Assembly: GCA_002914805.1 (NCBI GenBank)
Contig: JXTB01000187.1
Location: 208,473 to 272,472, forward strand
Source: Parasponia andersonii
Lineage: Eukaryota; Streptophyta; Magnoliopsida; Rosales; Cannabaceae
DNA length: 64,000 nt
Reading direction: 5' to 3'
The first letter of the stretch is position 1. Every line of letters starts with the position of its first letter. Both the position numbers and the translations under genes were made by a program. Under the pieces are notes generated by a model. It did no database searches. It had not been told where the DNA came from and worked only from the letters and a program-made list of their open reading frames with translations. Below are positions 1 through 11,300 of this stretch, in pieces.

Positions 1-660
1 TAAATAATCAAAGCAAATAAGGAGACAGAGATTTATAGTGGTTCGGCCCCAAAAAAGATGAGCCTACGTCCACTGTTTTCTCACTATAATGATGAATACT
101 CAATGTTACAATACTCAAAAGCTATTGAAGAACGCTAAAGAATTAGACTACCCAAAGTTTTGGAATACCCTAAGCGTGTATTTGCTCTGACTTCTATTCT
201 TTGTGACTTATTTCTGCCCAGAATTGGTGATGATTTCTTCGGAAGATAAAGCCCCCTTTATATAGACTGTAGTGACCTTATGTCCCAAGGTTCCCTATGC
301 CTCTAGGATCCTAATTGTATAAACGGGTAACTATACAATTGGGTAACATAAATTAAATAATAATACAATTGGATAACTACTCGAAAAGGACAACTTAGTT
401 AATCGCAAATAGGAGTCTTCAGTTTCCCTTTCCTTGTAGGTTTCTTCCACAGCATTTACCTATTTCCCTCTTCTTATAGGTTTTCTTTATAGTGTTTTCG
501 TGTTTCCCTTTTCCTATAGGTTTCCTGTTTGTTAAGGAAAACTAGACGGAGAAGGTCGCACAAAAACCTGCGGAAGAGGTCGCATATAAGCATCACGGAT
601 GAGGTCGCATATATCCTTCTTGGAGGAGGTCGCACACCTTAGAGTTTTAGACCGCACAAC
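1..660 (+). repeat. Left terminal inverted repeat
   Basis: Left arm of the long inverted repeat. It contains a conserved outer block (GTGGTTCGGCCCC...CTACGTCCACTG), a stretch of diverged TTTCCCTTTCC...TAGGTTTCC repeats near 430-530, and several GGAGGTCGCA-type subrepeats near 549-636. The arm is diverged from its partner by scattered substitutions, so the insertion is not very recent. It is cut by the window edge. Confidence 0.8.
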
Positions 661-2199
661 AAAAACAATATTCTAATTTAAAATAAGAAAAATTGAGAAG
701 GGAAATATGTGAGGCTAACGTAAAAATTGATGAACCTATATGTGTCAAATGTCAGTATAAAAGGAAATGAAAAACGGATGCTCAATATAGTGTGGGAAAG
801 GATGAAATGGTGTTTGCCCAATCCAGCGCCAATTTTGAACGTCTTCGAAGTGTTTTGGGCTATTGTGAACAGTGTCACACCAATATTGGCTCATGGACGC
901 CAAGCTTTTTTAATATTCTTTTTTATTTGGCTAAAAAATCCCGATAGTTTTGGCCAAAACTAATAATTTTTTGCTATTAAAAAAATAAAAAGTCATACTT
1001 TTTATGTCTCATATCTTTATTGTCATTATTTTATGGTTAATTTTATATGAAGTAAAATTAATATGCAAAATAATATGGAATATTAATTTACAATGTAAAA
1101 ACATCAAACAATTAATGTGTAAAGATGCTCATATTGTGCTTGGTAATGCATTAACTGATCAATTGTAAGAGGAATGTACTAATTCAGATGATTAAATGAA
1201 CATTAATATCTATTTTTCATGTTCATGTTTTATGTTTAATTATTAAATATAATATTTTGGGTTCATTGTAAAATTTTATTTAAAATAATATATTAACGGT
1301 AAATTGGTAATGTTGTTAGTTTCTACAAATTTATTAAATAATAAAATATATTATTGAATCAATACATAAAAAAATTATATTTAGGCATTATTGATGAAAT
1401 AGATAAATAGTAGGGAATTATAAAAAAAGTTACAAAAAATAGACAAAAAGAAATATAGAAGAAATATTCTTTCTTGGTGTCAAAAATGGTATAATGGATT
1501 AGAAATGAATTTATTATTTGATGTTATGGTTACACCAAAATGGATTAAAAGTTATGCCATATTGGTGTAAAAGGTTAGAGATGCCTCAGTCTTTTATCTA
1601 ATTTCAATACATATCCCAAAAAATAAATAAATAAGTGTTGATTCCACAATATCTTAAAATTTTATATTAGTGGAACGAAGTTATAAAACTACTTTGATAG
1701 TTTCAAGTACTAGTGGGATAGTGGATTCAGGAAACAAAAACAAAAAAACAATTCTTACTCAGGTTGGCATCCAAGAACAAACTATTTTTTTCTTCGAAGA
1801 AAAAAAGTTGGACAACATTTGCATTAACCAAAATTAGAAATTATGCTTACTTCTTATAAAACTAGTATGAGGAGCCCAAGGCACGTCCAAAGTATAATGG
1901 CAACGTTTTTTAAATAAAAATGAAAAAGGAAAGTAAAGGACAAAATTGGATTTCAGTCCAGATTTTGAATAATTATATTACTCTCGGAATTACAATCTCT
2001 TCTACTCAATCCAGGCAAAATTCCGACCAACCTGATTTTGAATTGGATATCACAGACCAACAAACCAACTTTAAAAATCGAAGAAGAGACTCCTTTGATG
2101 AAATTGATAGTTGCTTATTTGATTCTATAAAACAAGGAAAAAGCCAGCACTAATAATAACTTGTAAACCAAAAATAGTGGCCTTAAGCTCAACTAAAGA

Positions 2200-2400
2200 G
2201 CATTTCTAGCAATCTTAACATCTTGACAGCAAAGGCTATAATTCTTCCTTCATGATCCCAGATCAGAATAATGCTTAAATCACACCAACCAATTTTTAAA
2301 TCCACAGCAGCATCCTTATTCAGCTTCCAGCTTCCCTCCTCAGGACTGAACCACAGAGACTCCTTGGAAGGCACTATCTTAGAGCAGAGCCAATATATAT
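2200..2400 (-). pseudogene. Fragment of a plant RNase H-like (RVT_3-type) domain
   Basis: Read on the minus strand, a short open stretch contains WFSPEEGSWKLNKDAAVDLK followed by IIAFAVK. This matches the start of the RNase H-like domain found at the C-terminus of many plant LINE reverse transcriptases and related stand-alone genes (pattern W..P..G..KLN.DAA...DHEGRII). Only about 60 residues are present, far short of the ~120-residue domain, and nothing recognisable flanks it. It lies in the core of the inverted-repeat element, so it may be captured sequence (Pack-MULE-like) or the stump of an older LINE. The assignment rests on motif recognition only. Confidence 0.5.
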
Positions 2401-3030
2401 TCCTCACCCCAAGTAGTGCCATGAGTTATAATATCTTAAAATGTCATGAACAACATGTTATATATATGTGCATAATCGGTTATGATAACAAAAAATTTGA
2501 TCATAGTAAGAACATAACTGACAAAGAGACTACCGGTAATTAGAAGAGAGCACAGTATTTCGAAATAACAACAACAACAACAATAATAATATACAGAAAG
2601 TTCAAAATATTGAACTAAAACTAACCAACAAGAGTATCAATATAATGAAAATGTGCAGAAGAAAGTCATTCGTATACAAAGACAAAATAAAAAATAAAAA
2701 ATTAAAGAGGAAAAGGTTAAGAGAAGGAGGCTATGTCTTTACTTGCAACAGTTGAACGACAGAGGAGTTTTAATTTGTCACAATACCAGACACTTGTCTA
2801 CCCATTTCACGTGATATGAACCACGACAACTCAACAAAATGGTTTCTTTTTCTTTTTTCTTCGGTAATTAAAAAAACTTTTATAGACTGGTAGATGGCTG
2901 AGATTTATGTAGATGGAAGGCTTAGATTCATTTGAGGTTGAAGCAAGTAAAAAAAAATAAAAAAAAAAAAAACACAAAAGGGCTCATCTGCTCTTATTAT
3001 AGATGTATAGATTAATTGAAGTTAGGAGAT

Positions 3031-3699
3031 GTTGTGCGGTCTAAAATCCTAAGGTCGCACAAGGGTTATATGCGACCTCCTCCGTAAAGATTGTATGCGA
3101 CCTCCTCCGTGATGGTTATGTGCGATCTCTTCCGTAATGGTTATATGCGACCTCTTCCACAGGATATATGGAACCTTATCCGTGTAATCTCTTTTGCATG
3201 AGTATGCGCGATCTTCTCCGAATAGGTGGTGGGCGACCTCTTCCGAAAGAAAAGGGAAACAGAGGAATATGCTATGTCAAATAGGAAACCTACAAGGAAA
3301 GGGAAACAGAAGTATGTGCTGTCAAACAGGAAACCTGCAAGGAAAGGGAAACAAAAGTCTCCTATTTATGATCAACTAGTTATTTGTTTTGAATAGTTAT
3401 CCAATTATGTTGTTATTTAATTTACATTACCCAATTATATAGTTACCCGTTTATACAATTAGGATCCTAGGGGCATAGAGTTACCTTTGCCTATATAAAG
3501 GGGACTCAACGTTCCGAAGTAAAACAAGTTTTGAGTATTCCGATTACTCTTCAGTTTTTCTAATCTCCAAACGAGACTTTGTAACCTTGAGCGTTCATAA
3601 TTCTTCATCAAGATAGTGGAAAAACAGTAGACGTAAGCTCATCTTTTTTGGGGCTGAACCACTATAAATCTCTCTCTCCTTATTTGCTTTGATTATTCA
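3031..3699 (-). repeat. Right terminal inverted repeat
   Basis: Inverted copy of the first 660 bases. In order it holds the TGCGACCTCCTCCGT minisatellite, the AGGAAACCTGCAAGG / AAAGGGAAACA repeats and the outer block ending in TTTGCTTTGATTATTCA. The exact outer boundary could lie a little beyond 3699, because the left partner is cut off by the window edge. Confidence 0.8.
3060..3250 (+). repeat. Minisatellite inside the right inverted repeat (about 27 bp units)
   Basis: About six imperfect units with the core TGCGACCTCyTCCG, separated by variable ATGGTTATA-like spacers. The same units occur inverted near 549-636 in the other arm. Internal tandem repeats in the arms are common in foldback and MULE elements. 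A 61-codon open frame crosses this array but looks like a chance reading. Confidence 0.75.
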
Positions 3700-5323
3700 T
3701 TCAATTCATACAAGCCACATCTCTTGATTTTTTCTAAATTTATTGTTGATAAAACCTCCATCAACAGGAGAGATATTACCTTTTTTTTTTCTCCTCTCCT
3801 GTGCAGCAGAATTCCCTTTCCCCCGACTCCTTTTCACTTCCTCCTTTAGCAAGTTCCTTCCTTACTGGGGAGAGGGTTTCCCTTCTCTGGTATAGGTTTT
3901 CTTCGTTCATTTTCATATTTTTGATTTTATTTTTAAATGATCTTTTTTTTTTATTTAGGAAGACAGTCGAGTACACTAAAATCTAAATACGTGGAAGTGT
4001 AGTTTGAATTATTTTTAAATTTTTTTTATCAATGATACAGTAACTTTTTAGATTTATATTATTTTTTATTTAAATTTGGAGTTATTAGAATTTTTTTTAA
4101 TTAATCAATAAAAAAATATTACTTTGAATTAGGAATAATCAAAATAAGTTTATTTTATTTTTATGGAATTTTTCTTTAAGATCATTGGAGTCTATTTTAT
4201 TTTTATAGAATTTTTCTTTAAGATTATTGTTAGAGATTATCTATACTCTATACTCTGATATCTCTAAATATTTTTCTCTCTTCAAATGTATGAATCAATT
4301 TTTCGATTCTTATTAAAAGAGTTATATATAACTCGATTTGTTATTATAATGCTTATTCGAGTATTAATAAAGTTGTTTTCCTTTAAAAAAAAATTGAAAG
4401 TTAAGAGCTCCTATGTAGCTAATATCTATTGGATTTGCGATTTTGAATGTCCAAAAAATTATTAAAACTAACCAAAATTTGAAAAATCTATATGTGCATC
4501 TCACGTAACCAAGAAAAATTTGGTAGTTCACATATATTTAAAGTATATATATACTCATATTGTTTTAATTAATTATTTTTTGATCTACCAAATATCAAGA
4601 AAAATTTGGTAGTTCACATATATTTAAAATATATATATACTCATATTGTTTTAATTAATTATTTTTTGATCTACCAAATATAATCAATTTTTTTTTACAA
4701 GAATATGATTTGTGTTAGTCAATATATATGAGATTAAATGCAAAATATATTTTCCTACCAAAAACTTGCACAATTAATTGGACAAAATTTTATGTAGCAA
4801 GCCAAGATGTGATCTAAGAATGATAGCATCCTGCTTCCTAAATGCTAGCACATACACATGTTCAAAGACATAAGTATTATTTATTCCTTAAAAAAAAAAA
4901 GTATTTTTGATTTGGTGGTCGTAGTTATGTTCCGCTTCTGCATCCCTGGAAAGTGGAAACGGGCAATTCATTTGATTACGGTTTTTCCGCCCTTTATTTA
5001 TTTATTTATTTATCATTTATTATTTTTTGTAAAAAAAAAAATGAGAAGTCTATGCTTATCCATTAAGGTGCATCTTGTGAATCTGCTGATGATGCAATCA
5101 TGTTATATATTAATGTATACGTGCTTCAGTCAAAAGCTTAACTATCATTTAGTAGTAATTATATCTAATTTTCGAGTGAGTTGTTATATATTATATGTCT
5201 CTATATGTAATCACTATTTGATATTAGTATGAAATAAATCATCGTCTTTAACAAAAGAAACAAGCAAGAAAAAAGACATAAAGGGCGTGAAAGCTTTACA
5301 TGATGGACCTATTCAATTATAAA
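3700..5323. other. AT-rich intergenic stretch without a recognisable gene
   Basis: Holds a pyrimidine-rich patch (3781-3900), a degenerate ~45 bp tandem repeat (about 4149-4227) and an 86 bp tandem duplication (listed separately). A 124-codon open frame at 4858-5232 is rich in low-complexity hydrophobic residues, has no family resemblance and looks like chance. Confidence 0.6.
4510..4681 (+). repeat. Tandem duplication, 2 x 86 bp
   Basis: CAAGAAAAATTTGGTAGTTC begins at 4510 and again at 4596. The two 86 bp units run head to tail and differ at only one or two positions (AAAGTATATA against AAAATATATA), so this is a recent local duplication. Confidence 0.9.
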
Positions 5324-5328
5324 TGTTG

Positions 5329-6117
5329 TGTTGGAGCAAGTTTCTCATCAGCCATCCACGTATCTCGAACTGCTGATACTGTATTCTCCAACTATCCACG
5401 TGTACTCGCTGTCCCAAAGTACTTTGAACTCCAAACAGGGTCGGAGAAGCGGGAATGGCTACCTGCAAAGACTCTCCGATGCTTAAGTCAGTGGTTTATC
5501 TTTGATACAGGGTAGCAAGGAAATATTTCAGTATGAGTATATCTTTTTTTTGTAAGCGTATATGCTCCTCTCGGGAACGCATGACTCTTATATAAATAGT
5601 CTAGAGATTACGAACCATGCGGGTCTCAATCTCAGGACTGAGTACCTTTCTTCTCAAAATCTTTTTCAGAAGTCACAGGCCGAGATTTCCGTGATCTCCT
5701 CTGTATCGCCGTAGTCTGATTTCTGCCGCCTCCTACAGCTTGAATCTATCAGGGGTGAGATTTGGGTAAATCAACGTTCTGTCAGGACGGCTTGCCCCTT
5801 GTGCACGCCTACCCAGGATCGCATTAAATGCTCTGTCTGAGTCTGGAATCGTGAGTTGTTTTCCATTGTATTCAGATGGAGAACCCTTGGGGCTTCCGAC
5901 CCCCTCAACTGTCGAGGTAAGGGCAATTGTACTTAGGTAGAAGACCCTTGGGGGTTCCGACCCCCAACTATCGAGGTTGGGATCGGACTGGGCCAGACTG
6001 TCCAAGTTCTGTGATGGGCTCGGCCCTAACTTCAGACGGCCCAATGGTCGATTGTGATATCACGTGCGACCCGCGTGGCCTTCCACGTGGCGTATGGCTT
6101 GGGAACGGGTCCCATTA
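5329..6117 (-). repeat. 3' LTR (element reads on the minus strand)
   Basis: Pairs with 7553-8341 over its whole length. On the plus strand it begins TGTTGGAGCAAG, preceded directly by the TGTTG target duplication, and ends near GGGTCCCATTA. A purine-rich tract on the minus strand just outside it (about 6118-6140) fits a polypurine tract. Confidence 0.88.
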
Positions 6118-7265
6118 CTGCCCCAATTTCCCTACTTGACGGATTCGTATCCATCAAGTGGGGAAATCGTCTCTCCATTCCTCCAATCTGGGGGATGCAC
6201 GTGGTTTCCCTCTTACCGATTGTGGAGGCACGCCATCCCATATCACGAAATCTGTTTGAATTTTAAAGTTCCGACTGTTCGGTCTCCCTTATTCTCCTAT
6301 TTTCCATATAGAACTCTTCGGCTTCTTCTCTATAAAAGCCGCAATTGCGTTCATTTGCCATTTTACTAAAATTTTCAATCATTCCAGCTTCATAAAATCC
6401 TAGGATTTCTGCTTCCTTCTCCTCTAAAGGCTTTCACTCTTCCAGTCACGTTTCGGAACAATGGCTTCAAGTCAAAATCAGGAATTGCACCCCGTTGTGG
6501 ATTCAGAGCTGGATTCACTAAGGAGGCAGCTCTGACTCCCGGGAGGAGTAACGATGCAATGGGTTGAGGGCCCTGTAGACTGATACCTTCGTCCTTGCAC
6601 CCCCGAGGGTTCCATCGTCCTGGGCAGGAAGCATCTGGACTGGCTGCGATTCCCTCTTCCTCCCCTAATCCACCAATTCTTTGCTTTGACTGGAATCCAT
6701 CCGATGCAGCTGAATGCAAACAGGATCATGATTCTGATGGGGCTTTCTGCCTTGTCAGTTATCTATAACATGTATATTGACCTGAAGGTGGTCTTTTATA
6801 CTTATAAGCTTATCCTCATCCCCAAGAAGGACTCCTACTCCACCTTCTACCTCCAGCCGCTGCTAGGGTGTCACATCTTTTAGGGGTTACCGCGGTCGGA
6901 CAAACAATAGGACTCTCACGCCAAGCTATATGCCGTTGGAGGGGCGTGGTGCTCTCCTTGGGTGAACGGAAAGCATTTCCAAGTCCCCTCAATCTTCCTG
7001 TAGAGTAAGTGTTAGGTCGTGATCTTTGGGTCTGCGCCTTCTCCCGATATTATTGCTCATGTTATTTTATCTTGTGCAACCTCGGCAGAAGAAAACAGGT
7101 TTGAGCCGTATCTTTCTACAGGGTGGCTCAAAGGCCTAGAGGGGATCATAATCTTCGGCTCTCTGGGGGAATGCAGGCACATTCAGGCCGTCTTCAACCC
7201 CTTAATGATGAACCTGATGCCCAGGATGGTTTCATATCTCCCATTCCCCTTGGATACCTGGGTCA

Positions 7266-7454
7266 TCACCAAATATCTGCGACCTCATCCCTTAAACCCA
7301 GGACGGCCTCGTGGGCCATCTCTGCCTTCCGGTTTACTTCTGCCAGGGCGGCAAGCATCTGATCCAGCTTCTGCTCCAGATCTGATCGTGCTTCTCGGGA
7401 GCTTCCTTCGGCGTCGGGACATATGCTCCTGGTTGTCATTCTTGAGGGTGCCAT
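7266..7454 (-). pseudogene. Gag-like N-terminal remnant of the LTR element
   Basis: A short frame begins MAPSRMTTRS about 80 bases downstream of the primer-binding site, where gag normally begins, and runs into a charged, helix-prone stretch (LEQKLDQMLAALAEVNRKAE). The position and style fit a gag N-terminus. It is a fossil of a broken element and no function is implied. Confidence 0.55.
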
Positions 7455-7532
7455 CAAACGTTGTATGGCTTTTCGTTTGGAGATAGCGCGGTTGTGAGTA
7501 TCATATTCTTTTTCTCACGCTCAACCTTCGTT

Positions 7533-7549
7533 TCCCATAGACGGCGCCA
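7533..7549 (-). other. Primer-binding site of the LTR element
   Basis: On the minus strand, three bases inside the LTR, lies TGGCGCCGTCTATGGGA. TGGCGCCGTTG-type sites complementary to a tRNA 3' end (usually assigned to tRNA-Asp) are a hallmark of many plant Ty3-type elements. This site fixes the element's orientation. Confidence 0.75.
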
Positions 7550-7552
7550 AAC

Positions 7553-8341
7553 TCTTGGAGCAAGTTTTTCACCAGCCGTCAACATGTCTCGAACTGTTGA
7601 TGCTGTATTCTCCAACTGTCCACGTGTCCTCGCTGTCCCAAAGTACTCTGAACTCTAAGCAGGGTCGGAGAGGCGGGGGTGGCTACCTGCAAAGACTCTC
7701 CGATGCTTAAGTCAGTGGTTTATCTTTGATACAGGATAGCAAGGAAATATTTCAGTATGAGTATATCTTTTTTTTGTAAGCGTATATGCCCCTCTCGGGA
7801 ATGCATGGCTCTTATATAAATAGTCCCGAGATTACGAACTATGTGGGTCTCAATCTCAGGACTGAGTACCTTTCTCCTCAAAATCTTTTTTCAGAAGTCA
7901 CGAGCTGAGATTTTCGTGATCTCCTCTGTATCGCCGTAGCCTGATTTCCGCTGCCTCCTACAGCTTGAATCTGTCAGGGGTGAGATATAGGTAAATCACC
8001 GTTCTGTCAGGACGACTTGCCCCTTGCGTACGCCTACCCAGGATCGTATTAAATATTCTGTCTGGGTCTGGAATCGTGAGTTGCTTTCTATTGTATTCAG
8101 ATGGAGGACCCTTGAGGCTTCCGACCCCCTCAACTGTCGAGGTAAGGGTCATTGTACTCAGGTGGAAGACCCTTGAGGGTTCCGACCCCCAGCTGTCGAG
8201 GTTGGGGTCGAACTGGGGCAGACTGTCCATGGTCTGTGATGGACTCGGCCCTAACTTCGGACGATCTAATGGCCGATTGTGATATCACGTGCGACCCGCG
8301 TGGCCTTCCACATAGCGTATGGCTTGGGAACGGGTCCCACA
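7553..8341 (-). repeat. 5' LTR (element reads on the minus strand)
   Basis: Partner of 5329-6117. It ends GGGTCCCACA on the plus strand, followed by the TGTTG target duplication at 8342-8346. Confidence 0.88.
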
Positions 8342-8346
8342 TGTTG

Positions 8347-11300
8347 TCATCAAAGAAGGGGAAAAAAGAAAAGAAAAGACAGAGAAAACTCAAAAGCTTG
8401 ATTGAAAAAAGCAATTACATTAATTCTTTTAAAGCTTCCTAAAGATGGATTAAAACTTCTTTAGCATTCCCATTTTCCGTGTTGTCACAAGCAATTATTA
8501 AAGTTGAAAGAATAAAATTCTAAATCTGCTTGCTTTAGTTACCTTTAACATCCTTTGTTAGAATAGCTAAGAGGCCCGCCTTAGGAAAAGTGCACAAGGA
8601 AAAATATGGACACTCAAAGGGAAAACATCAGCCTAAAATGAAACAAGGGACCCTTAAGCCGCTGTCCCCTAATGAAGCACTAAGATCAACAATCTGGACA
8701 CTGCAAAATGGAGTTAAGGCAATACCAAATTTACTTGTGCACGTTTGTCCCTTCTACCAAAGTCAAATATGAAAGTTGTAAATCTTAATTGCGAATGTGT
8801 GAGTAGGCAGTGGATTTCTTCCAAGCTAGAAGAAAATTTATAACAGTTAATGTGTTTTATACATGTTTGTATGCAAAATCATAAATGTATAAGCATGTAA
8901 AAACCATTAATACTCGATTACAAAAAAAAAAAAAAAAAACCACAACAACAACAACATTAACACTGATCGGGAAATTGGTAATTAAAAAAAAGGAGAAATT
9001 AGATCATGTGCGATTTTTTGAGAAATGAATAAAAAATGACTCATGTAACTTTATACTTATCGACTGAAAAGTCAAAATTTTATATTTTTTTTCTTTTTAT
9101 TGTCTTACTTCCTTAGTCTCCCAAAAATTTATAGGTTTTTTTCTTTTTGAGAAGAGTTAATCGTAAAAAAAAAAAAAGTATTTTTAATTTTGGTATTTTA
9201 CAAGTTAAACTCTTTTGAAATTCAAAAAAACTGTACCATACATCAATATTTTTACTAAATTATGTTAGACTAAATGATCTTTTTTGTAACTGTTTGGAAA
9301 CAATAAAAACATTTTTCAATTCTAAATTTTTTTGGAGATAAATTTGTAAAAATATAGACACTTGGTTCAAATTTTTTGAGTTTCAAAATGTGATTATTTT
9401 TTTTTTTTGGCAGAAACTAAAACTTATAATTTAAATTACGGAAAGGCCAAATTTTGGAAATTTTTCTTACAGTTAATCCTTTTAAGAAATAAATATCTAT
9501 TCCACTTTAAAACTGAAAATATAGTCATTTCTCTGTCTGTAAAAAAAATTAAAACAAAAAAAAAACACGCTCTTATAACTTTCATCGAACAATGACACTT
9601 TTAGTCACGATTGGTGTGACCCATAAATCATGGTCATCTATTGTATAAGATCCAGCTTAATGAAGTCTATGTCAGTTACATGAATGACTTTTAGCAAAAT
9701 CTTTTTTTATCATTGGAGTTAATAGTAGAAGAAGATGTTTTACAAATAAAATTGTGTATATATACTAAATAACATTATTTTTACTTTTTAGTATGAATGC
9801 ATTACAGCAAAATCCAAAAAATACAAATTTGTCATTAGCATAGTTTTTTGGGGTGAATGCATTCAAGATGATCTAAAATTGACAATTGTACATGCTAATA
9901 TAGCATGTACTTCAAATTTACATACTGTTGTATAACAAGTAAACCAATGCTAATTGGATCGTAAATAACTAAAAATTAATGAGGAAAAAAAAATTTTAAT
10001 TACAATAATATTTAAATACAAGATAACATTTTTTTAGCACCGTAATATTGGAGCACAAGTATGGGCTAAATATAAATTTTGATAGAGGAAATTTGATTTT
10101 TTATAGTATTTTTTCAGAAAAATTAAAAAATCCCGGAATTTGAAATTGTTCTGAAAAATCTCAGATTTAATTATAAAAATATCACTTTTAAAAGTATTTA
10201 GAAAAACATCATTTTTTATTGATTAATGAGATATTTAAGGTAACTAATCGAGTTACCTGAGATAATTTGAATAGTTACTTCAAGTAACTGGATTGGTTAT
10301 TCTAAGTAACCTAACTAATTACCTCGAGTACCATTTAAAAATGCTAAATTTAAATAAAAATTGTATTTTTCTAAATAGTTTTTAAAAATATTATTTTTCT
10401 AATAATATTTTTAAAAAGTGATATTTTTCTAAATCAATCCGAGATTATTCAATTTTTGGTATCTTTGAGTATGGAATTTTGTAAATAGCCCTTTTTAAAA
10501 CTATAGCATCTTAAATGTAGTATTATGTACTAAAAAACTCTTTTGCATGCATAAAAGATTATCTAACTTGTAATTGACTAAATTATTTGAGGATTGTCAG
10601 GATATCTTCAGGAGTTGGGTCATTTTTCAATTTCAATTAAATTCCCCTATTAGAGTAACCACTTCACAAAACAAATCGTATTTTCGCTAGAATCTCAAAA
10701 TAGTACTAAATTTCTTCGAAATTGGATAAATGTTGTCATCATCTTGGTTCAAAGACCCGTCGAAATTTGGACACGATTGGAAGCATCTTTGATATGAAAC
10801 ACTCGGTTGTAAAAGTGTTATTTTTTATTTTTAACAGTCAATATTAAATCTTTCCAAATGTCAGGATAGGTACCTTATAATAATCCATCATATTCAAAAA
10901 AAGAAAAAAAAAACAAAGAATTATATATGGATATCTAATTGCTAAAAATTAATTACCATAAAATGTTTACTGTCTTGAAAAATATAGCATAAAGGCACCA
11001 GAAATTGTGCACTATCAACTAGGACCAGTGTACCACTACTGTCTGATCAGCATGTTTTATTTTTATTTTTTGATAATTAAATCTCTAGCATTGCTTGATA
11101 AAGTTCCACGTCACCAGACAACAACCCTGTTTTTGCAAAGATTCTTTTGCACATTATATATTTCTCTTAACTCCATTAACTTATTCTTCCCATTTCTGGA
11201 TCAAAAGGTAATTGAATATTGATGATGAAACTTGTATATAGAAAGAATATTCAATCAACGGCTGGTCAGAAAAAGAGATAATAATAATAATAATAATAAT

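Larger units (their letters stand above)
1..3699. mobile_element. Non-autonomous DNA element with ~660 bp terminal inverted repeats (MULE/foldback type)
   Basis: The first ~660 bases reappear as an inverted copy at 3031-3699. The pairing starts at the outer end (TAAATAATCAAAGC against its complement near 3686-3699) and ends at the inner end (GACCGCACAAC at 650-660 against GTTGTGCGGTC at 3031-3041). Long inverted ends around an unrelated 2.4 kb core are typical of plant Mutator-like and foldback elements. No transposase is visible in the core, so the element must be non-autonomous. The left end may lie outside the window, so no target duplication can be checked. The core holds AT-rich DNA and an RNase H-like gene fragment. 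Direct LTRs are excluded because the arms are inverted. The superfamily assignment is inference. Confidence 0.75.
5324..8346 (-). mobile_element. Broken non-autonomous Ty3-type LTR retrotransposon
   Basis: Two directly repeated ~788 bp LTRs (5329-6117 and 7553-8341) flank a ~1.4 kb interior, and a 5 bp target duplication TGTTG sits at 5324-5328 and 8342-8346. A primer-binding site next to the 7553 LTR shows that the element points leftward. The interior has room only for a gag remnant; no protease, reverse transcriptase, RNase H or integrase is seen, so it is a LARD/TRIM-like derivative that needed a helper. It is broken many times. The LTRs differ by roughly 9-10% by eye, mostly transitions, which suggests an age of several million years. 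Confidence 0.88.

Noticed and set aside
1-3699. Reading the ends as LTRs of a retrotransposon
   Set aside because: The two arms are inverted, not direct, and no primer-binding site or pol domain is present.
4858-5232. 124-codon open frame on the plus strand
   Set aside because: Low-complexity, hydrophobic, lysine runs from poly-A, no domain, no promoter or splice context; looks like chance in AT-rich DNA.
6686-7486. Plus-strand open frames inside the LTR element
   Set aside because: They run against the element's orientation set by its primer-binding site. Some text (YLQPLLGCHIF) faintly recalls plant retroelement gag-like proteins, but too weakly to call; treated as fossil sequence.
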